Shown piece by piece: positions 10,328-22,690 of a DNA stretch of 64,000 nt. The notes below the pieces were generated by a model that had not been told where the DNA came from, made no database searches, and was given only the letters and a program-made list of their open reading frames with translations. This stretch comes from Utricularia gibba. Lineage: Eukaryota > Streptophyta > Magnoliopsida > Lamiales > Lentibulariaceae. The DNA lies in assembly GCA_002189035.1 (NCBI GenBank), contig CM007990.1:5456001-5520000 (forward strand), in the 5' to 3' direction. Position numbers and translations under genes: made by a program. How positions within the stretch are numbered: position 1 is the stretch's first letter; every line of letters begins with the position of its first letter.

Positions 10328-12941
10328 ATGGCTGCCGGAAGCCACGGGGGCGGTCGTTCCTTGGAAATCACTCCCACGTGGGCTCTCGCTGCGGTCTTGT
10401 TCGTTTTCATTTCGATTGGGCTTTTCATCGAACACTTGATCCACCTCGCGTCGCATGTAAGATTTAATGGTTCGTCTTCTACTGTGGGTTTATGTGACGA
10501 TTCCACGGAGTAAACTTTGTTTCTGGGGCGGTGTAGTGGTTGAAGAAGCACAAGAAAGCGTCACTCTGCGGAGCTCTGGAAAAGCTGGAGTCCTGTACGT
10601 TGAGTGCTGCTGCTGTTACCTTGGTTTCTTCATTTCTTTTCTTTTCTGGGTTTGGTTAATTTTGGCGCTGGTGCAGTGCTGATGCAGCTCGGATTCATGT
10701 CCTTGATTCTAACTGTCACACAACCCGAAGTTTCAAAGATCTGTATACCATATAAAGCTGCAAACTTCATGCTCCCCTGCCAACAGACTTCCACTGATCA
10801 TCTACCGGCTTCTGCTGCGCTTGATCACTGTTCGTTGAAGGTATGCAGGCTGCTCTGTTTTTGAGTGCTCTGTTTTCATCTGAAGTTGTACGAAGACAAT
10901 GCCTTCAATTCATTGACAGGGAATGGTTCCAGTGATCTCAGCAGACGGAGTCAATCAGCTAAACATTTTTATATTTGTGCTTGCCGCTATGCAGGTTGTG
11001 TATAGCTTAACCACACTGGCTTTGGCAAGAGCTAAGGTTCATTAATGGCCTTAATGATTACATTAGTAACTTCTAACAATACTTAACATAATCTGTAATT
11101 TCTGTGAAGATTAAGACATGGAAAGCCTGGGAAGAGGAGACGCAGACTGTGGAGTACATGGTGGCAAATGGTGAGTCACTTCTCTTGAATGGTTTTTTTT
11201 TTTTCCAGAAGGTTTCATCAATGACTTGGTGAAAGACTAATAATGGAATGACTAACGTACTATTTACTCATCACTCTTCTATGTGAAAACAAAAGATCCT
11301 GAAAGATTTCGAGTCACCAGAACGACGACATTCTCGCAACGCCATGCTGCGACCTGTGCCTCGACTCCGGCTCTACTTTGGGCGGTATGAGCATCTTGTT
11401 GGTGGGGTAACGTCATTCAGTTATTGCTTACATAATTTCATTCTACGTGCAGAAGTGCTTTTTCCGGCAGTTTTTCCGATCCGTGGCCAAAGTCGACTAC
11501 CTCACGCTCCGCCACGGCTTCATTTCGGTTCGTTGGTTCGTGTACGGACTTGTTATTCCGCGACCAGACTAACGAAATCTTTGTACGGTGCAGGCTCACT
11601 TACAAGGCAACAACACGTACAATTTTCAGAGGTACATAACCCGGTCCTTGGAAGACGATTTCAAATCCCTGATCGGGATAAGGTAATCTTTTTTATACAG
11701 AGAATCCATGATACATTTGCAGATGCTGAATGGGCCTTTTCTCCGTTGTGGGCAGGCCGGTAATGTGGCTGATGGTAGTTATATTCATGCTGGTTGATGT
11801 TCACGGTAAACAAATAGTAACAAGTATTGCTGAGACTCAAATTATTGACCTCATTGGGAGAATTAATTTGATTTTTCTTTGTTGTTTGCATGATGATAGG
11901 ATGGAATGTGTACCTCTGGGTGTCATTTGTACCCTTAATCGTAAGTCGATCTGCTGATCACTTCTTTGCAAGTATGCATATGCAAGTTGGGTTGTATTTG
12001 CGATTGATTATCAGGATTCATCCTTTTGAGAAGCGATCAAGAATCGATTTTGAGAATCAGGGCCTTTGATGCAGATCGCGTTGGTTGTTGGGACGAAGCT
12101 GGAAGCGATAATGGGGAGAATGGCAATGACACTGACGGATGAAAAGAGTGTGATCAAAGGAGCCATCGTGGTGCACCCCGACGACCACCTGTTCTGGTTC
12201 GATAGTCCCCGCCTGGTCTTGACACTGCTCCACTTCATTCTCATCATGGTACTCCTCTTCCCACTCGTGCACGCAGTGTCATCCTACTATCACGCAGCAC
12301 TCATCCCAACTCCGTTTCTGTCTTTCTACACGCAGAATTCGTTCGAGTTCTCGTTCTTTATCTGGGTCTCGGTAAGCAGCTCCCGCATTCCCAATTTTAA
12401 GGATCTGCCGTTCTCAAACATTCATTCTGATGGTTTGCAGTGGCAATTTGGGATAAATTCGTGCTACCAACAAAACGTTGGCACAATTGTTACAAGGCTG
12501 GTGCTGGTGTAAGTCGCATGGTTTATTCATCTACCAATCCATTTTGTATACATATGATTTGGTTTTAATACTCAACTCGATCCACCCAAAGTGTGGTGGT
12601 TCAAGTCCTTTGCAGTTACATAACACTGCCTCTGTACGCTCTCGTCACTCAGGTACATGCATGCACTACCCAAATTAGAACCAGGAGTGTTCGATTAGCT
12701 TGCTAATGTATCTTCGCAGATGGGGTCTGAGTATAAGATGTCATTACTGGAAGAGGACATCAAGGAGACGATAAAACACTGGCACCAGGGCGTGAAACAC
12801 AAGAGGAAAAGAGGATTAGGCGAAGAAGGAGAAGAAGAAGAGGGGTCTTCCCATTCATGGAGAGGCGCATTGCCTGCAAGATCTCCTCCCTTTACAGCCA
12901 CCACAAACGTGGCATCTTCTTCCCATCCAGGGGAACCCTAA
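10328..12941 (+). CDS. MLO: MLO family seven-helix membrane protein, short-tailed copy
   Basis: Second MLO gene, divergent from the first. Exons: 10328-10456, 10537-10594, 10677-10840, 10920-11036, 11110-11170, 11296-11384, 11453-11527, 11594-11682, 11756-11805, 11900-11940, 12075-12248, 12336-12371, 12441-12508, 12592-12652, 12720-12941. They sum to 1434 bases, 477 residues, all in phase; intron positions and phases match the other copy one for one. Landmarks: [64 protein letters not shown]. It differs in a shorter first loop (exon 3 is 164 bases against 227) and a tail of only 73 residues, which still has a calmodulin-binding-like [15 protein letters not shown]. The two copies are clearly from different MLO subgroups rather than a recent duplication. 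Confidence 0.95.
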
Positions 12942-15826
12942 TCCACACACTCAACACCGAAGGTGTCTTCACGACAAACAAGTCATTAGGTTCCTTACTG
13001 TAAGATATAATCTTTTTCCGAGTAGCTATAAAACCCACAAACCACAGCTTAAAATCCAACAAATCGATCTACTTTTTTTATGGGTTTTTTTAGTAGAAGG
13101 TTTCGCAGAACCAAGCGGTAAAAGGGTGCCATTTGGCGTATTGAATCTGGTGTAGGGAGATAGGGACACGAGCGGGATGAGTAGTTCATGGGGGAAGGGA
13201 AAGCGAGGTCTCAGCAGAAGAATAATCAAATCAGCGAGCACGGGGGACAGCTCTGCAAATAATATAAAAAACGGGGGGGCCGAGGCCCCGAATCACAGCG
13301 ACACTTCAGTAGCGGGGCCCACATTAAAAATGAACATGTCGGCCCCCATTGGTGGATGCAAATATCATCCATTAAATTCAGCCACCCTAAACGCAATATT
13401 TTACTCATTATTTTAAAAATAAATAAATAAAATAATCGGATTATTAAATTCATTATAATGTCTAATGAGATTTGTGTCGCCTGTGGGCCGATCCATATAA
13501 CCACTAAAAAAGCGACGTATCGTTTCATGTATAAAGGTGATACGTGTGTCTGAGATTCCAATATTGCCCTTTGCCCACCCAGGTTGTCCACGAGGCTGCT
13601 GGGGTATATCCGACTTTGATTTACCAAGATCGAATCCGGGAGCATGAAGGGTAAGAAATGGACAAGTGTGATGGGTTATGACATATCATGTCGTGGATCA
13701 ACACACTGCCATTGCACATGCAAGAAGACGACCCCAACCCCATCTTCTTTCCCTTTCCCCAGTCGACGAGAATATTTAGGGTTTAGGGTTTGGTCGACAA
13801 ATACTTGAGATAAGTTTGATAGTTTGTTTAATATGAGAATATTTAGGGTTTAGGGTTTTGTTGATGAATATTTAGGGGGATTTGATAGTTTGTTTCAAAT
13901 TTTAATTATAGAGTTTAAGATAAAACATGATTTATAAATTGGAAATATATTTTAGTAAACGAATTTAAATGTATTCGATAAACACATGTAGGATATTTAG
14001 CATAAAAAATATCATTTTAATGAACACGTGTAGAATATTTAAATTTATCTAAAATGGTTTAATTTAAATGTTATTACAAGACACTCATACTAAATAAAAT
14101 ACTTTCTGAAAACCAACACGAAGCCATCCCTCTTAAAGAGTTTAGGTTTTAGGGTTTTGTTGATGAATATTTAGGGTTTAGATAACTAATTTATCTCTAA
14201 TTCCCCCTTTTACCACTCGGTGAAATTAGCACCAAATAAAGGTTTTTAAAATGGGAAGAAACAGCATTTATTTATTTTAGAATGTGTTTAACGGATATTA
14301 AAAGCCTACACCGACAATGTTATCTCCCATTATAAATAAATTAATCGATTTTAATTTTATTTTCAAAAACAATGTGCCTATTGTCCAACTTTGAGAAGCA
14401 ACTCCCATCTACGATCTCATTTCATGATGATTGTTTCAATACAGAATAATTTTTTTTAATTGTTATTTTTCAAAGGGAAAATCCTGAGGCGATGAAAAGG
14501 ATCATTTATGTGACAATGAATTCGGAGAATCAAAGGAAAGACAAGGAGGTTAAGGAGCACGTCTCCTGATTAAGAATATTAATTAGCTAGTGGGGCAGCT
14601 AAGCATGGAGATAATGAAAGCTGCATTGAATGAAGAGGGAATCTTTTTTCCCGATCCCATTGAATTTTGTTAACCCCACTACCAAGTTGTTATGCTTCTT
14701 TTGGCACCAACAAATGCAACAACTGTTGTTTATTTGTCGTTGTCGCGTCCATTGCACATGAGGTATGAAGAATGGTTTGGCTGAATGAATGAAAGATCTA
14801 CATGGGATTCGATTTCTTTCTTGGAGTGGGGTTCCATTCATTGTTAATTTGAAAGAACTTAAAAGCGGAGTACCATGAAAGTGGGTTTGAAAATCTTGTC
14901 CTGAAAAGTGCTCGACTTTGGGATCAAACTGCAAGGGAAATGTTGTCGTGTTTGTTGGAGTTTGGGAGCATGGAGTTGAGGATAACAAGTTGTGAGAATA
15001 AAAACTAAAAAGTGTTGGATCTCTCTCTTTTTTTTTTTGATTCGATGGATAATCAATCATCCAGTTTGTTGGCATTCGAGAAAGAGGTCTGGTTTCGGTA
15101 GTGGTGGTTGAGACTTGAGAGGGGTTGCTTCTACTTGAACTAAAAGAATGGTGGGAAATGGAGATGGGAAGGCGAAAAGGTTGTTTAATTTCCCAAATTT
15201 GTTATTGCTTTGAAGAAGTGTAACCTCAGATATCATCACTAAGCCGAAGTGCAAAGCAAGCGGGGTGTGCGGGCGGGCCACTGCATTCATTTGTCCTCCA
15301 CCGCCACTAAAGGCACTACTCTCGCCCCTCTCTCTCTTTAATCTGGAAGCGTAGACACATAAAAAACAGAGGTGAGTCCAAAAGGGGTTTCCTTTGCCTT
15401 TTGCTCACCAAGCAATTGTCTATATCTTCTGCTGTTGCTGCTGCTTCCTTTTAAACAACTGCCTATGGGCGAGAAATCATACTTTGAATTTCTGGTTATT
15501 ATTTGACACCCTCATTTCTGACTTATACTCCACCTCTTGTTGGCAATCTTTCCCCAGAAATGGCATGTTTTCTTGCTGTTTCATCATTTGAAAACTGAAA
15601 ATCCTATTCCTTCGAGGTGCTTGCTTTAAAGTCGGCATCTTTATCTGTACCCAGTTCATAATTTGGGATCTTTTTCAGTGATAACTCGATTGTTTCAGAC
15701 CCATTTTCCATCTCTTTTTTGACCCGTTACCTGGTGGTTTTGGTCACTATTTCTATTTGGGTTGTTGTGATGCTACACTAAAGTGACTGAATTGTTGGGA
15801 AAATCTCAGAAGAAGGATAGGGCCTC
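12942..15826. other. Spacer and probable ARF4 promoter/leader
   Basis: No gene recognised. It holds the 3' end of the MLO gene, a cluster of telomere-like repeats (13768-14190) and, nearer 15300-15826, pyrimidine-rich sequence that looks like an ARF4 leader. A 158-codon minus-strand ORF at 14599-15075 has no family features and is probably chance. Confidence 0.55.
13768..14190. repeat. Interstitial telomere-like repeat cluster
   Basis: Three blocks contain the plant telomere unit TTTAGGG in short runs: AATATTTAGGGTTTAGGG at 13771-13788, the same at 13838-13855, and broken versions around 14138-14180. The first two blocks continue with similar flanks (GATAGTTTGTTT in both), so a unit of roughly 65 bp was duplicated, not just the telomere motif. 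TTTAGGG-type teloboxes also occur in plant promoters. Confidence 0.65.
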
Positions 15827-18800
15827 ATGGAAATTGATCTGAATCATGCTGTGAATGACGCGGACAAGAAGAAATGTATCTCTGGAAACTGTGTTTGTGG
15901 GTGCTGTTCATCAACTTCCACTACATCTTGCTCTTCAAATGCATCTTCTTCCTGTTCAGTTTCCGCTCCTCTGATTTGTAAGGAGCTGTGGCATGCTTGT
16001 GCCGGGCCTCTCACCAGTTTGCCAAAGAAAGGAAATGTTGTGGTTTATTTGCCTCAAGGCCATTTGGAACATATCTTCTCAGCTTCATCACTTCCTCCCA
16101 TGGAGATAAACACCTTTGGGGTTCCTCCTCACGTCTTTTGCAGAATTGTTGATGTTCAGCTACTTGTAAGTACCTACTCTTTCGTTTGTAGATGCAAAGC
16201 ACTGACAGATAGAAGGAATAGCTTGAGCAGTTTTTGAAAAAACATAGATATGAAAACAGACCTGTAGACTACACTGCACCAGCTCATTCGATGGGAATGA
16301 TGAATTTTCCGCTTTTTGCTCCTTTAGCGTTACCATGTTTGAGTATGTCCATGTTCTGAAACAGGCCAACAAAGAAAATGACGAGGTTTTCACTAAGCTA
16401 ACCTTGCTTCCTCAGCAGGAGGTAATTATTTGTTAGTGGGGTGGCTATCTGTGATGCTCTATCTATCATTGAGATCATCCACATTGAAGTATAACTCTGC
16501 TATGAAGGTGATAACAATCGATTGTGGAAGTGATGGCGGTGATGAGGAAGGGAATCCTGTTTTGCCATCAAAGTCAACTTCTCACATGTTCTGCAAGACG
16601 CTGACTGCATCGGACACCAGCACTCATGGTGGATTCTCTGTTCCTCGTAGAGCTGCTGAAGATTGCTTCCCACCTCTGGTGTTTATTCTGCTCGAGTGGC
16701 AATTAATGATTATCATGTTATTACTCTTTCTTAAAAGTTGCTTTTTTGTATAGGATTATAATGAACCGAGACCTTCTCAAGAACTCATTGCTAAAGATCT
16801 GCACGGTGTGGAGTGGAAGTTCAGGCACATTTACAGAGGTACAAGATTGATCACTTCTTTGCTTCTCATATGGAAAATCTGACTTCCAAATCATACGTTA
16901 CAGGCCAACCTCGACGACACTTGCTCACTACGGGGTGGAGTGTTTTTGTGGGTCAAAAGAATATCATGTCAGGCGATGCTGTTCTCTTTCTGAGGTTCAT
17001 CTCATCTGATATTCTCACAATCTGCGCTGAACCCACATAATGTGTAAAAATATTTGAACTTGGCTCTATGTTATGTTCCACACTAGTCTAGATTGCTGAC
17101 TTTAGCTTACAACAGGGGAGCTTCAGCAGAGTGTTATACTAAATGGAAAAATACAATATGTGCTTAAGTGAAGTTCAATATCTTGTAATGTCTGAACTCC
17201 CAAGTGTTGCTGAATTTGCAGGGGAGAAGATGGAGAGCTACGTCTGGGAATTCGGAGGGCAGTTCGCCCAAGAAACAGCCTGCCTGATTCAATCACTAAA
17301 AGTCATAGCTCTTGTGCAAGCGTGCTTTCACCAGTTGCTGATGCACTTTCGAAAAAGAAAAGCTTTTCTGTCTTCTATAGTCCAAGGTAACATGATCTGG
17401 TACTCTTAGGTCTCCCAACAAAAATTTTAGCCGGCACCAGTACTTTTGCAACATAATAGTCAACTTGTGCTGCAGGGGAAACTATCCTGACTTTGTCATT
17501 CCTTATGAGAAATATTTGAAGTCTACAGCATCTCCAATACCTATTGGAACAGCATTCAAACTGAGATTCGACCTTGATGACTCTCCCATAGAAGGTTTTT
17601 TTTTTTTTCCTTCTGCATGTCCATAGCTATTCTCTTCCCTCTTGCCTGCTAAATGAAATGCATTGCTTCTCACACATCTTCAGTGGAGTGGTTACTGGCA
17701 TCAGTGATGTGGACCCCTATAGATGGCCTAACTCAAAATGGAATTGTCTTGTGGTATAGACATCTCCTGTAAATGGCTTATGTTTTCCTGATGCTGCTTC
17801 ACCTGGCATCAAATGACAATGCTTCTGGACTGCAGGTTCGTTGGGACGATGATCTCTCAGGCAACCCCCATGACCGTGTTTCGCCATGGGACATCAGTTT
17901 TTCTGCTAACTGCCCACCATTGGGCATTGAGTACTCTCCTAGCTCCAGACACAAGAAACTGAGATCGAACATGGGCTGCTCCATCTCAGGTGCACATCTT
18001 TGCTTCTTGGATTTCTCTAGTTTTTCTTTGTGCCATCTGTTCTCATTGTGCTGGGGTGTGTTTCTTCTGTTCCCTTGAACTAGGAGGGCATGGGATTCTG
18101 GACTTTAACGAGTCGATTCGACCCTCCGAGGTCTTGCAAGGTCAAGAAAATGGTGGTTTAGTACCACCTCCATATTCAAGCGACCCACGAAGATTTGAGC
18201 TGCAAAAGACAGTTATCAATCACATGGCGAACATGATGGAGCGGACAAGCTACAATGAGTTTTTGCCAAACCAGGCTCCTCCCACAACTTTCACAGGCTT
18301 TCTGGAATCCAACTGGTTTCCAGGGGTCTTGCAAGGTCAAGAAATTTGCTCATTGAGATCTGTAACTGGGAACAGGGATCTGAAACATGGCGGTTGGTCC
18401 AAGCCTGAACTTGGTTATGGTGCATACGGCTCGAACCACCGGCCGGAGATGAGCTTCTACCCTTTAGCTTCAGAAGGCGTGAGAAATGTTACCATTTCCA
18501 AAAAGGGTGTTTATGGGATGGAACACAGGCCTATAACTCCATCAACCATTTTCAATGCCCACCCCGTGAGCCACAGTTTGGCTGATCCCTCCCTGCGCAG
18601 CAGATGCATTTCTGAAATCAGTGGCGCTGTTCGTATTCCAGATGAAAACAAGGCAGTGAAGAAACCATCTTCTCCAGCAGCATCAGGTATGCCTAGCAGC
18701 AGAAGCGGCCATGACCGAGATAAGGAGAGCTCTTCAGGACGCAAGATATTTGGTTTCTCATTGCCTGATGATCTCGAAACTCGTGGTCTACATGGCTCTA

Positions 18801-19343
18801 GCAGGAGGAGATGCATAAAGGTGAGGCTCTATTCAACTTAATGCACATCTGCTGCTGTTGTTGAGGAACCACAGCTCATTGTCTTCTATGATAAGGTTCA
18901 CAAACAAGGCAGCCTGGTGGGGCGAGCCATTGACCTCTCAAAGCTCACCACTTACGATGGTCTGCTGATAGAACTGGAGGGGCTGTTCAGCATGAACGGC
19001 CTGCTGCGTGATCCAAGAGAGGGATGGTGCGTGTTGTACACAGACAATGATAATGACATGATGGTCGTTGGGGACGACCCCTGGCCGTAAGTCCCTCTCT
19101 GAAACAAATCCTTTTCATCAAGCAGTAGAAACTGATGACTGTTTCTCCAAACGCAGGGAGTTTGTTGAAGTAGCTACAATGCTCCATATATACACACAGG
19201 AGGAAGTGGAGAAACTTATGATCATTACAAACAGCGATGATACCAAAAGCTGCTTAGAAGAAGCACACCCACCCAAGGCATCCAAGCCACCACCTTCAGC
19301 CAGGGAAATGGATGGATCTTCTGCAGCACTTGTGAGTACATGA
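15827..19343 (+). CDS. ARF4: Auxin response factor 4
   Basis: ARF4 is a nuclear B3-domain repressor of auxin-response genes, acting with ETTIN/ARF3 in abaxial identity. Exons: 15827-16165, 16365-16421, 16508-16678, 16754-16838, 16904-16994, 17222-17386, 17476-17594, 17684-17753, 17836-17989, 18084-18820, 18896-19086, 19157-19343. Domains: serine-rich leader then [20 protein letters not shown]3 domain ([32 protein letters not shown]); ARF domain (VSPWDI); a middle region with two VLQGQE motifs; and a C-terminal PB1 domain ([21 protein letters not shown]), which ARF3 lacks. Exon 7 is one base short: with canonical splice sites the frame breaks at 17585-17588, where one more C would restore it and give 788 residues. 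Otherwise a downstream acceptor at 17688 would rescue it. The tail is a TasiR-ARF target. Confidence 0.93.
18128..18148 (+). promoter_or_regulatory. tasiR-ARF target site 1 in ARF4 mRNA
   Basis: The 21 bases beginning GAGGTCTTGCAAGG and ending TCAAGAA encode VLQGQE. They are complementary to the TAS3-derived tasiR-ARF except near the 5' end of the target (second base). Such sites let the small RNA cut ARF3/ARF4 transcripts. Confidence 0.9.
18323..18343 (+). promoter_or_regulatory. tasiR-ARF target site 2 in ARF4 mRNA
   Basis: The 21 bases beginning GGGGTCTTGCAAGG and ending TCAAGAA appear fully complementary to the conserved tasiR-ARF sequence. It again encodes VLQGQE and lies 195 bases after site 1, the paired layout known from ARF3 and ARF4. 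Confidence 0.92.
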
Positions 19344-19565
19344 GCAGCCAGAGGGAGCTGTTTGCCTTCCTCTTGAACACCATGTATGTTCCTCCTTGAA
19401 ACTTATGAGTAATGTTGACAGTTCGGATGGAAATTTTCATTTATTAGGTAAGTGCTCTTCATGGAGCTTCGCGCGTGCTACAAGCTACAACTCGATCAAG
19501 TGAACGACAATTATTCATCTTGTCCCTTTCTTCAGGAACAAGAGCGTCAAATCATGTATCTTCCT

Positions 19566-20319
19566 TTACTTTAGCTCCAAAGAGAATGATTCCAAGTTGT
19601 CGAATCCGCACCCCACGTCGTAGGGGAAGTTCATAAGGTAAAAATCGTCAAATGTGTTAACGCCGATCATCTGCGATGTGGTCTCCTTGTAAATCCGGGC
19701 CATGAGAGCATCATTCTCCCATTGCAAGTTAACAAGCTGGGCCTGTGCTTTCGCTAGCTGCATCTGGAGTTCCTTGACTTGCTTCTGCAGTTGGAATATC
19801 GCCCCCGCACTCCCGTACACCGGATCTCTGATCCTCGCGTTTGCCTCGTAGACGATACTGGACACCGCGTCGGCTCTTTCTGACTCGGGAAGTTCCTGAA
19901 ACATCCAAAGATCTCTCCACATTATCTAGAAAATCCAAACGCCTCGTGTGAATAACACTTTTTTAATCTTTGACATTACACACCATGAACGTTGACTTCT
20001 CAATCCCATTTTGTTCAGATTCAGCACACCATTTTACCCAATCAGAAAGACAAGATCGTTCCTTTTCGTGACAAAACAAAGTTGAATAGACAAAGAACAA
20101 ATAACTGACGACTACCTGCAGGAGTTTGATAATGTTGCTAGCCCCGAAGACACGGTGAGCAATGGTGAACTTCTGAGGGTCGGTGGGCGGGAAGTAAGGC
20201 GCCAGAACGCATTTTTCAGCGCATCGGCGGCGGAGGATTCTGCAGGCGGCGCAAGGGTAAACGACGGTGGGAGTCCGGTCAGTCGACGAGGAGGAGATGG
20301 GTGAGCACGAGACGCTCAT
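19566..20319 (-). CDS. LOB-domain transcription factor, LBD1/LBD11 type
   Basis: Plant-specific DNA-binding protein of class I. Two exons, 20319-20116 and 19895-19566, give 177 residues, with the intron after FGASNIIKLLQ, its usual place in this family. The LOB domain has the zinc-finger-like CX2CX6CX3C block (CAACRILRRRCAEKC), the GAS block (APYFPPTDPQKF, HRVFGASN) and a leucine-zipper-like coil (FQLQKQVKELQMQLAKAQ). LBD1 and LBD11 act in secondary growth and meristem work in other plants; the same role here is inference. Its 3' end faces ARF4 with only about 220 bp between the stops. Confidence 0.93.
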
Positions 20320-21210
20320 TTCACTAACGAACTCTTTTCGAGCTGATCACATGACACCTCCTCCAGGGTATTTATTCTATCTTCACGCGCAGACTTTTCC
20401 AACAAAAAAAAAAAGCTGTTTCCAATTTTTAATATTTTTACTTAAAAAATACTTTTAAAAACAACATATAAAATTAAATTAAATGTATTTCTGATAAATA
20501 TATGAAAAATATAAGATAAAAATAAAAAATAAAATAAAGCATTAATTGATTTATGATTTATTTTGATGAAGAAGAACTAATTTTCCACCGTGAGGAGGAA
20601 TTAGTGTTCGACAATTGACTTTTTTTCTTCCCATTTTCACAATTTCACGATAAGACAACTTTTTCTGGTTAAGTCGCGGCCAAACCGAAGAGGAGAAATC
20701 CATCCCCTCCGGTTGTCTGCACACTGGAGGCACGATCATCAAAATCAAAGCAAAAGCCGACATTTTTATTATTCCCTTTTTAGACCCTCATGACATCATA
20801 CCATATGTCACGCTGACGTTTTTATTCTTTTTTTATAATATAATTCTATTTCGAATACTTGAATTCATGTATAAAGGACGCGTAGTGATAATTTCAATTT
20901 ATTATTTATTAAATTGAAAATTTACAATATATCAAAATCTAATAAATGTTCATATAATTACATATCAATCTCACTCAATTCATTGGACATATCAACAGCA
21001 TCATTATCAACAAATAACCTATTTTTTTGTCACTAGTTTACCATATGATAAATTCAAAATGAATTGATTTACATGATCGTATAATTAGATATTCGAATGA
21101 CAAGATACTTATACTTGTGAGAACTCAATAGAAATAAAAGACAATGTAGCCTTGTGTTGGAATAAGTATTTTAAAATCAGGTTGAATTTTGATTGAATCG
21201 GGTTAAATGT
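20320..21210. other. AT-rich spacer, LBD promoter side
   Basis: No gene seen. It should hold the LBD promoter next to 20320. The rest is low-complexity AT-rich sequence. A 70-codon ORF at 20551-20763 (minus) has no recognisable features. Confidence 0.5.
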
Positions 21211-21486
21211 ATTATAAATATATTATGAAAATAAAATAATTATTTAATTTTTTTAATATTATTAAAATCGAATCCAAAAAATCATTAATTTAGATCAAAC
21301 AACATGGAATCTCAAATTCAGTTCTAATATTTATCTAATAAAATCAAAACAATTTTATTAATTTCAATGTAGAATTGAATTATATCGCTCAATCCCCATA
21401 GCATAATATATTATAATGGAAATAATCAATATTTTTATATATATTATAATATTAAACAACGTACTCTAAATATTTTTTTCTTATAG

Positions 21487-21518
<32 letters not shown>

Positions 21519-22690
21519 TTTTATAAAATTTGTTTAATAGAAATGTATTTGTATGTTTTAAGTATAATATAATTATATATATATATTCAATTATATGTAG
21601 CGTTTGAATTTTAATATATGAAAATAAAAATTTAAATATATGATTGATATAAATATAATTAACTCTATTCTTCATTTATATACATATCACTTAGGGGTAG
21701 TTTGATATGAAAGTATTAGTATATTAAAGTATAGTATAATTAAGTGTGTATATATATTCACTTGTAAATTACGTTTGATATGAAAAATAAAAGTTTGAGT
21801 ATATAACTAAACCCCTCCTCCATTTTTATATATCATCCATATATTCAAAAAATGAGTATATCAATAATATAACTATATAAAATTAGTATATGTATATTAA
21901 TCAATCAAAAAATGATATATATATATATATAAACTTAGATATAAATCTTCTATACTCTCTTATCAAACAATACTTATATATTCAAAAAATAAGTATATAA
22001 ATAATATAATCATATAAAATTAATATACACATATTGGCTTATTAAATAATAATTTATATGTAAATTTTGATATAAATTTTTTATATTATAATATCAAACA
22101 TATTATAATAATATTCGAACTAGAAGAACCACCTTATATCACCATGTATTCACTTGTCTAGCTTCATTTTCATCAACTTATCCACGATGGCATCGTTCCT
22201 CTGAGTTGTGCGCGTGGCCGCAACTTCCTCGCACTCCTTGTCATGCAAACGTACCCTGGAAGTCCTCACCGGCTCCTTGCTCGACTCCACATCGACTTGC
22301 TGACGAGCATCACTCGGCTCCGCATTGACCTGCTGATGAGCGTTGCTCGACTCCGCATCATCCTGTTGACGAGCATTGCAGATGAATTTTAGAAGGCTGT
22401 AGAACTTTTCTAGTTCGTCTTGAGCGACACGCTCCTTCTCCATGAAATCTCTCATTGCACAGGATGGATAATAATATGCAATTATTCTTCAATGTGCTCG
22501 ATATTTATAGTTGAAATCATCTTTGTGACATGATGTATTCACTCAATGCTATGTTGATATATTAATATAATATTATTGATTTTTTCCATCAATATTAATG
22601 TAATATAATTTCAATCAATTATAATAATATGATTTCATTATTCGTAAAATATGATTTTAAATTATAAGTATGATCAAATTGTGACAAAAG
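21211..22690. repeat. Direct duplication, copy A (about 1.48 kb)
   Basis: Homology with copy B starts at TTATAAATATATTATG and ends near TCAAATTGTGACAAAA. Each copy has, in the same order, an AT-rich left arm, a TA microsatellite (here about 21488-21514), several 'GTATATTTAAGTATAG'-like stretches, and a small minus-strand ORF with its own TATA box. The copies have many substitutions and small indels, so the event is not recent. Confidence 0.8.
22150..22455 (-). CDS. Small charged protein, unrecognised
   Basis: The 101-residue frame starts MRDFMEKERVAQDELEKF and ends KLMKMKLDK. It has no signal peptide or membrane helix and is rich in E, K and Q, so probably helical in part. The middle holds three copies of an 11-residue unit: ARQQDDAESSN, AHQQVNAEPSD, ARQQVDVESSK. 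A TATAAATA box lies at 22502-22509, about 50 bp before the ATG, so it could be transcribed. The same frame occurs in copy B (24245-24472) with one unit instead of three and a premature stop. I do not recognise the family and assign no function. Conservation of the frame at both ends of the two copies argues that it was once a real gene. Confidence 0.5.
   Translation of the reverse strand: MRDFMEKERVAQDELEKFYSLLKFICNARQQDDAESSNAHQQVNAEPSDARQQVDVESSKEPVRTSRVRLHDKECEEVAATRTTQRNDAIVDKLMKMKLDK

Noticed and set aside
14599-15075. 158-codon minus-strand ORF upstream of ARF4
   Set aside because: No domain, no repeats, composition like spacer; lies in the likely ARF4 promoter and leader.
17684-17753. 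Reading ARF4 as a pseudogene
   Set aside because: Only one base is missing and everything else is conserved; the same kind of loss recurs in five neighbouring genes.
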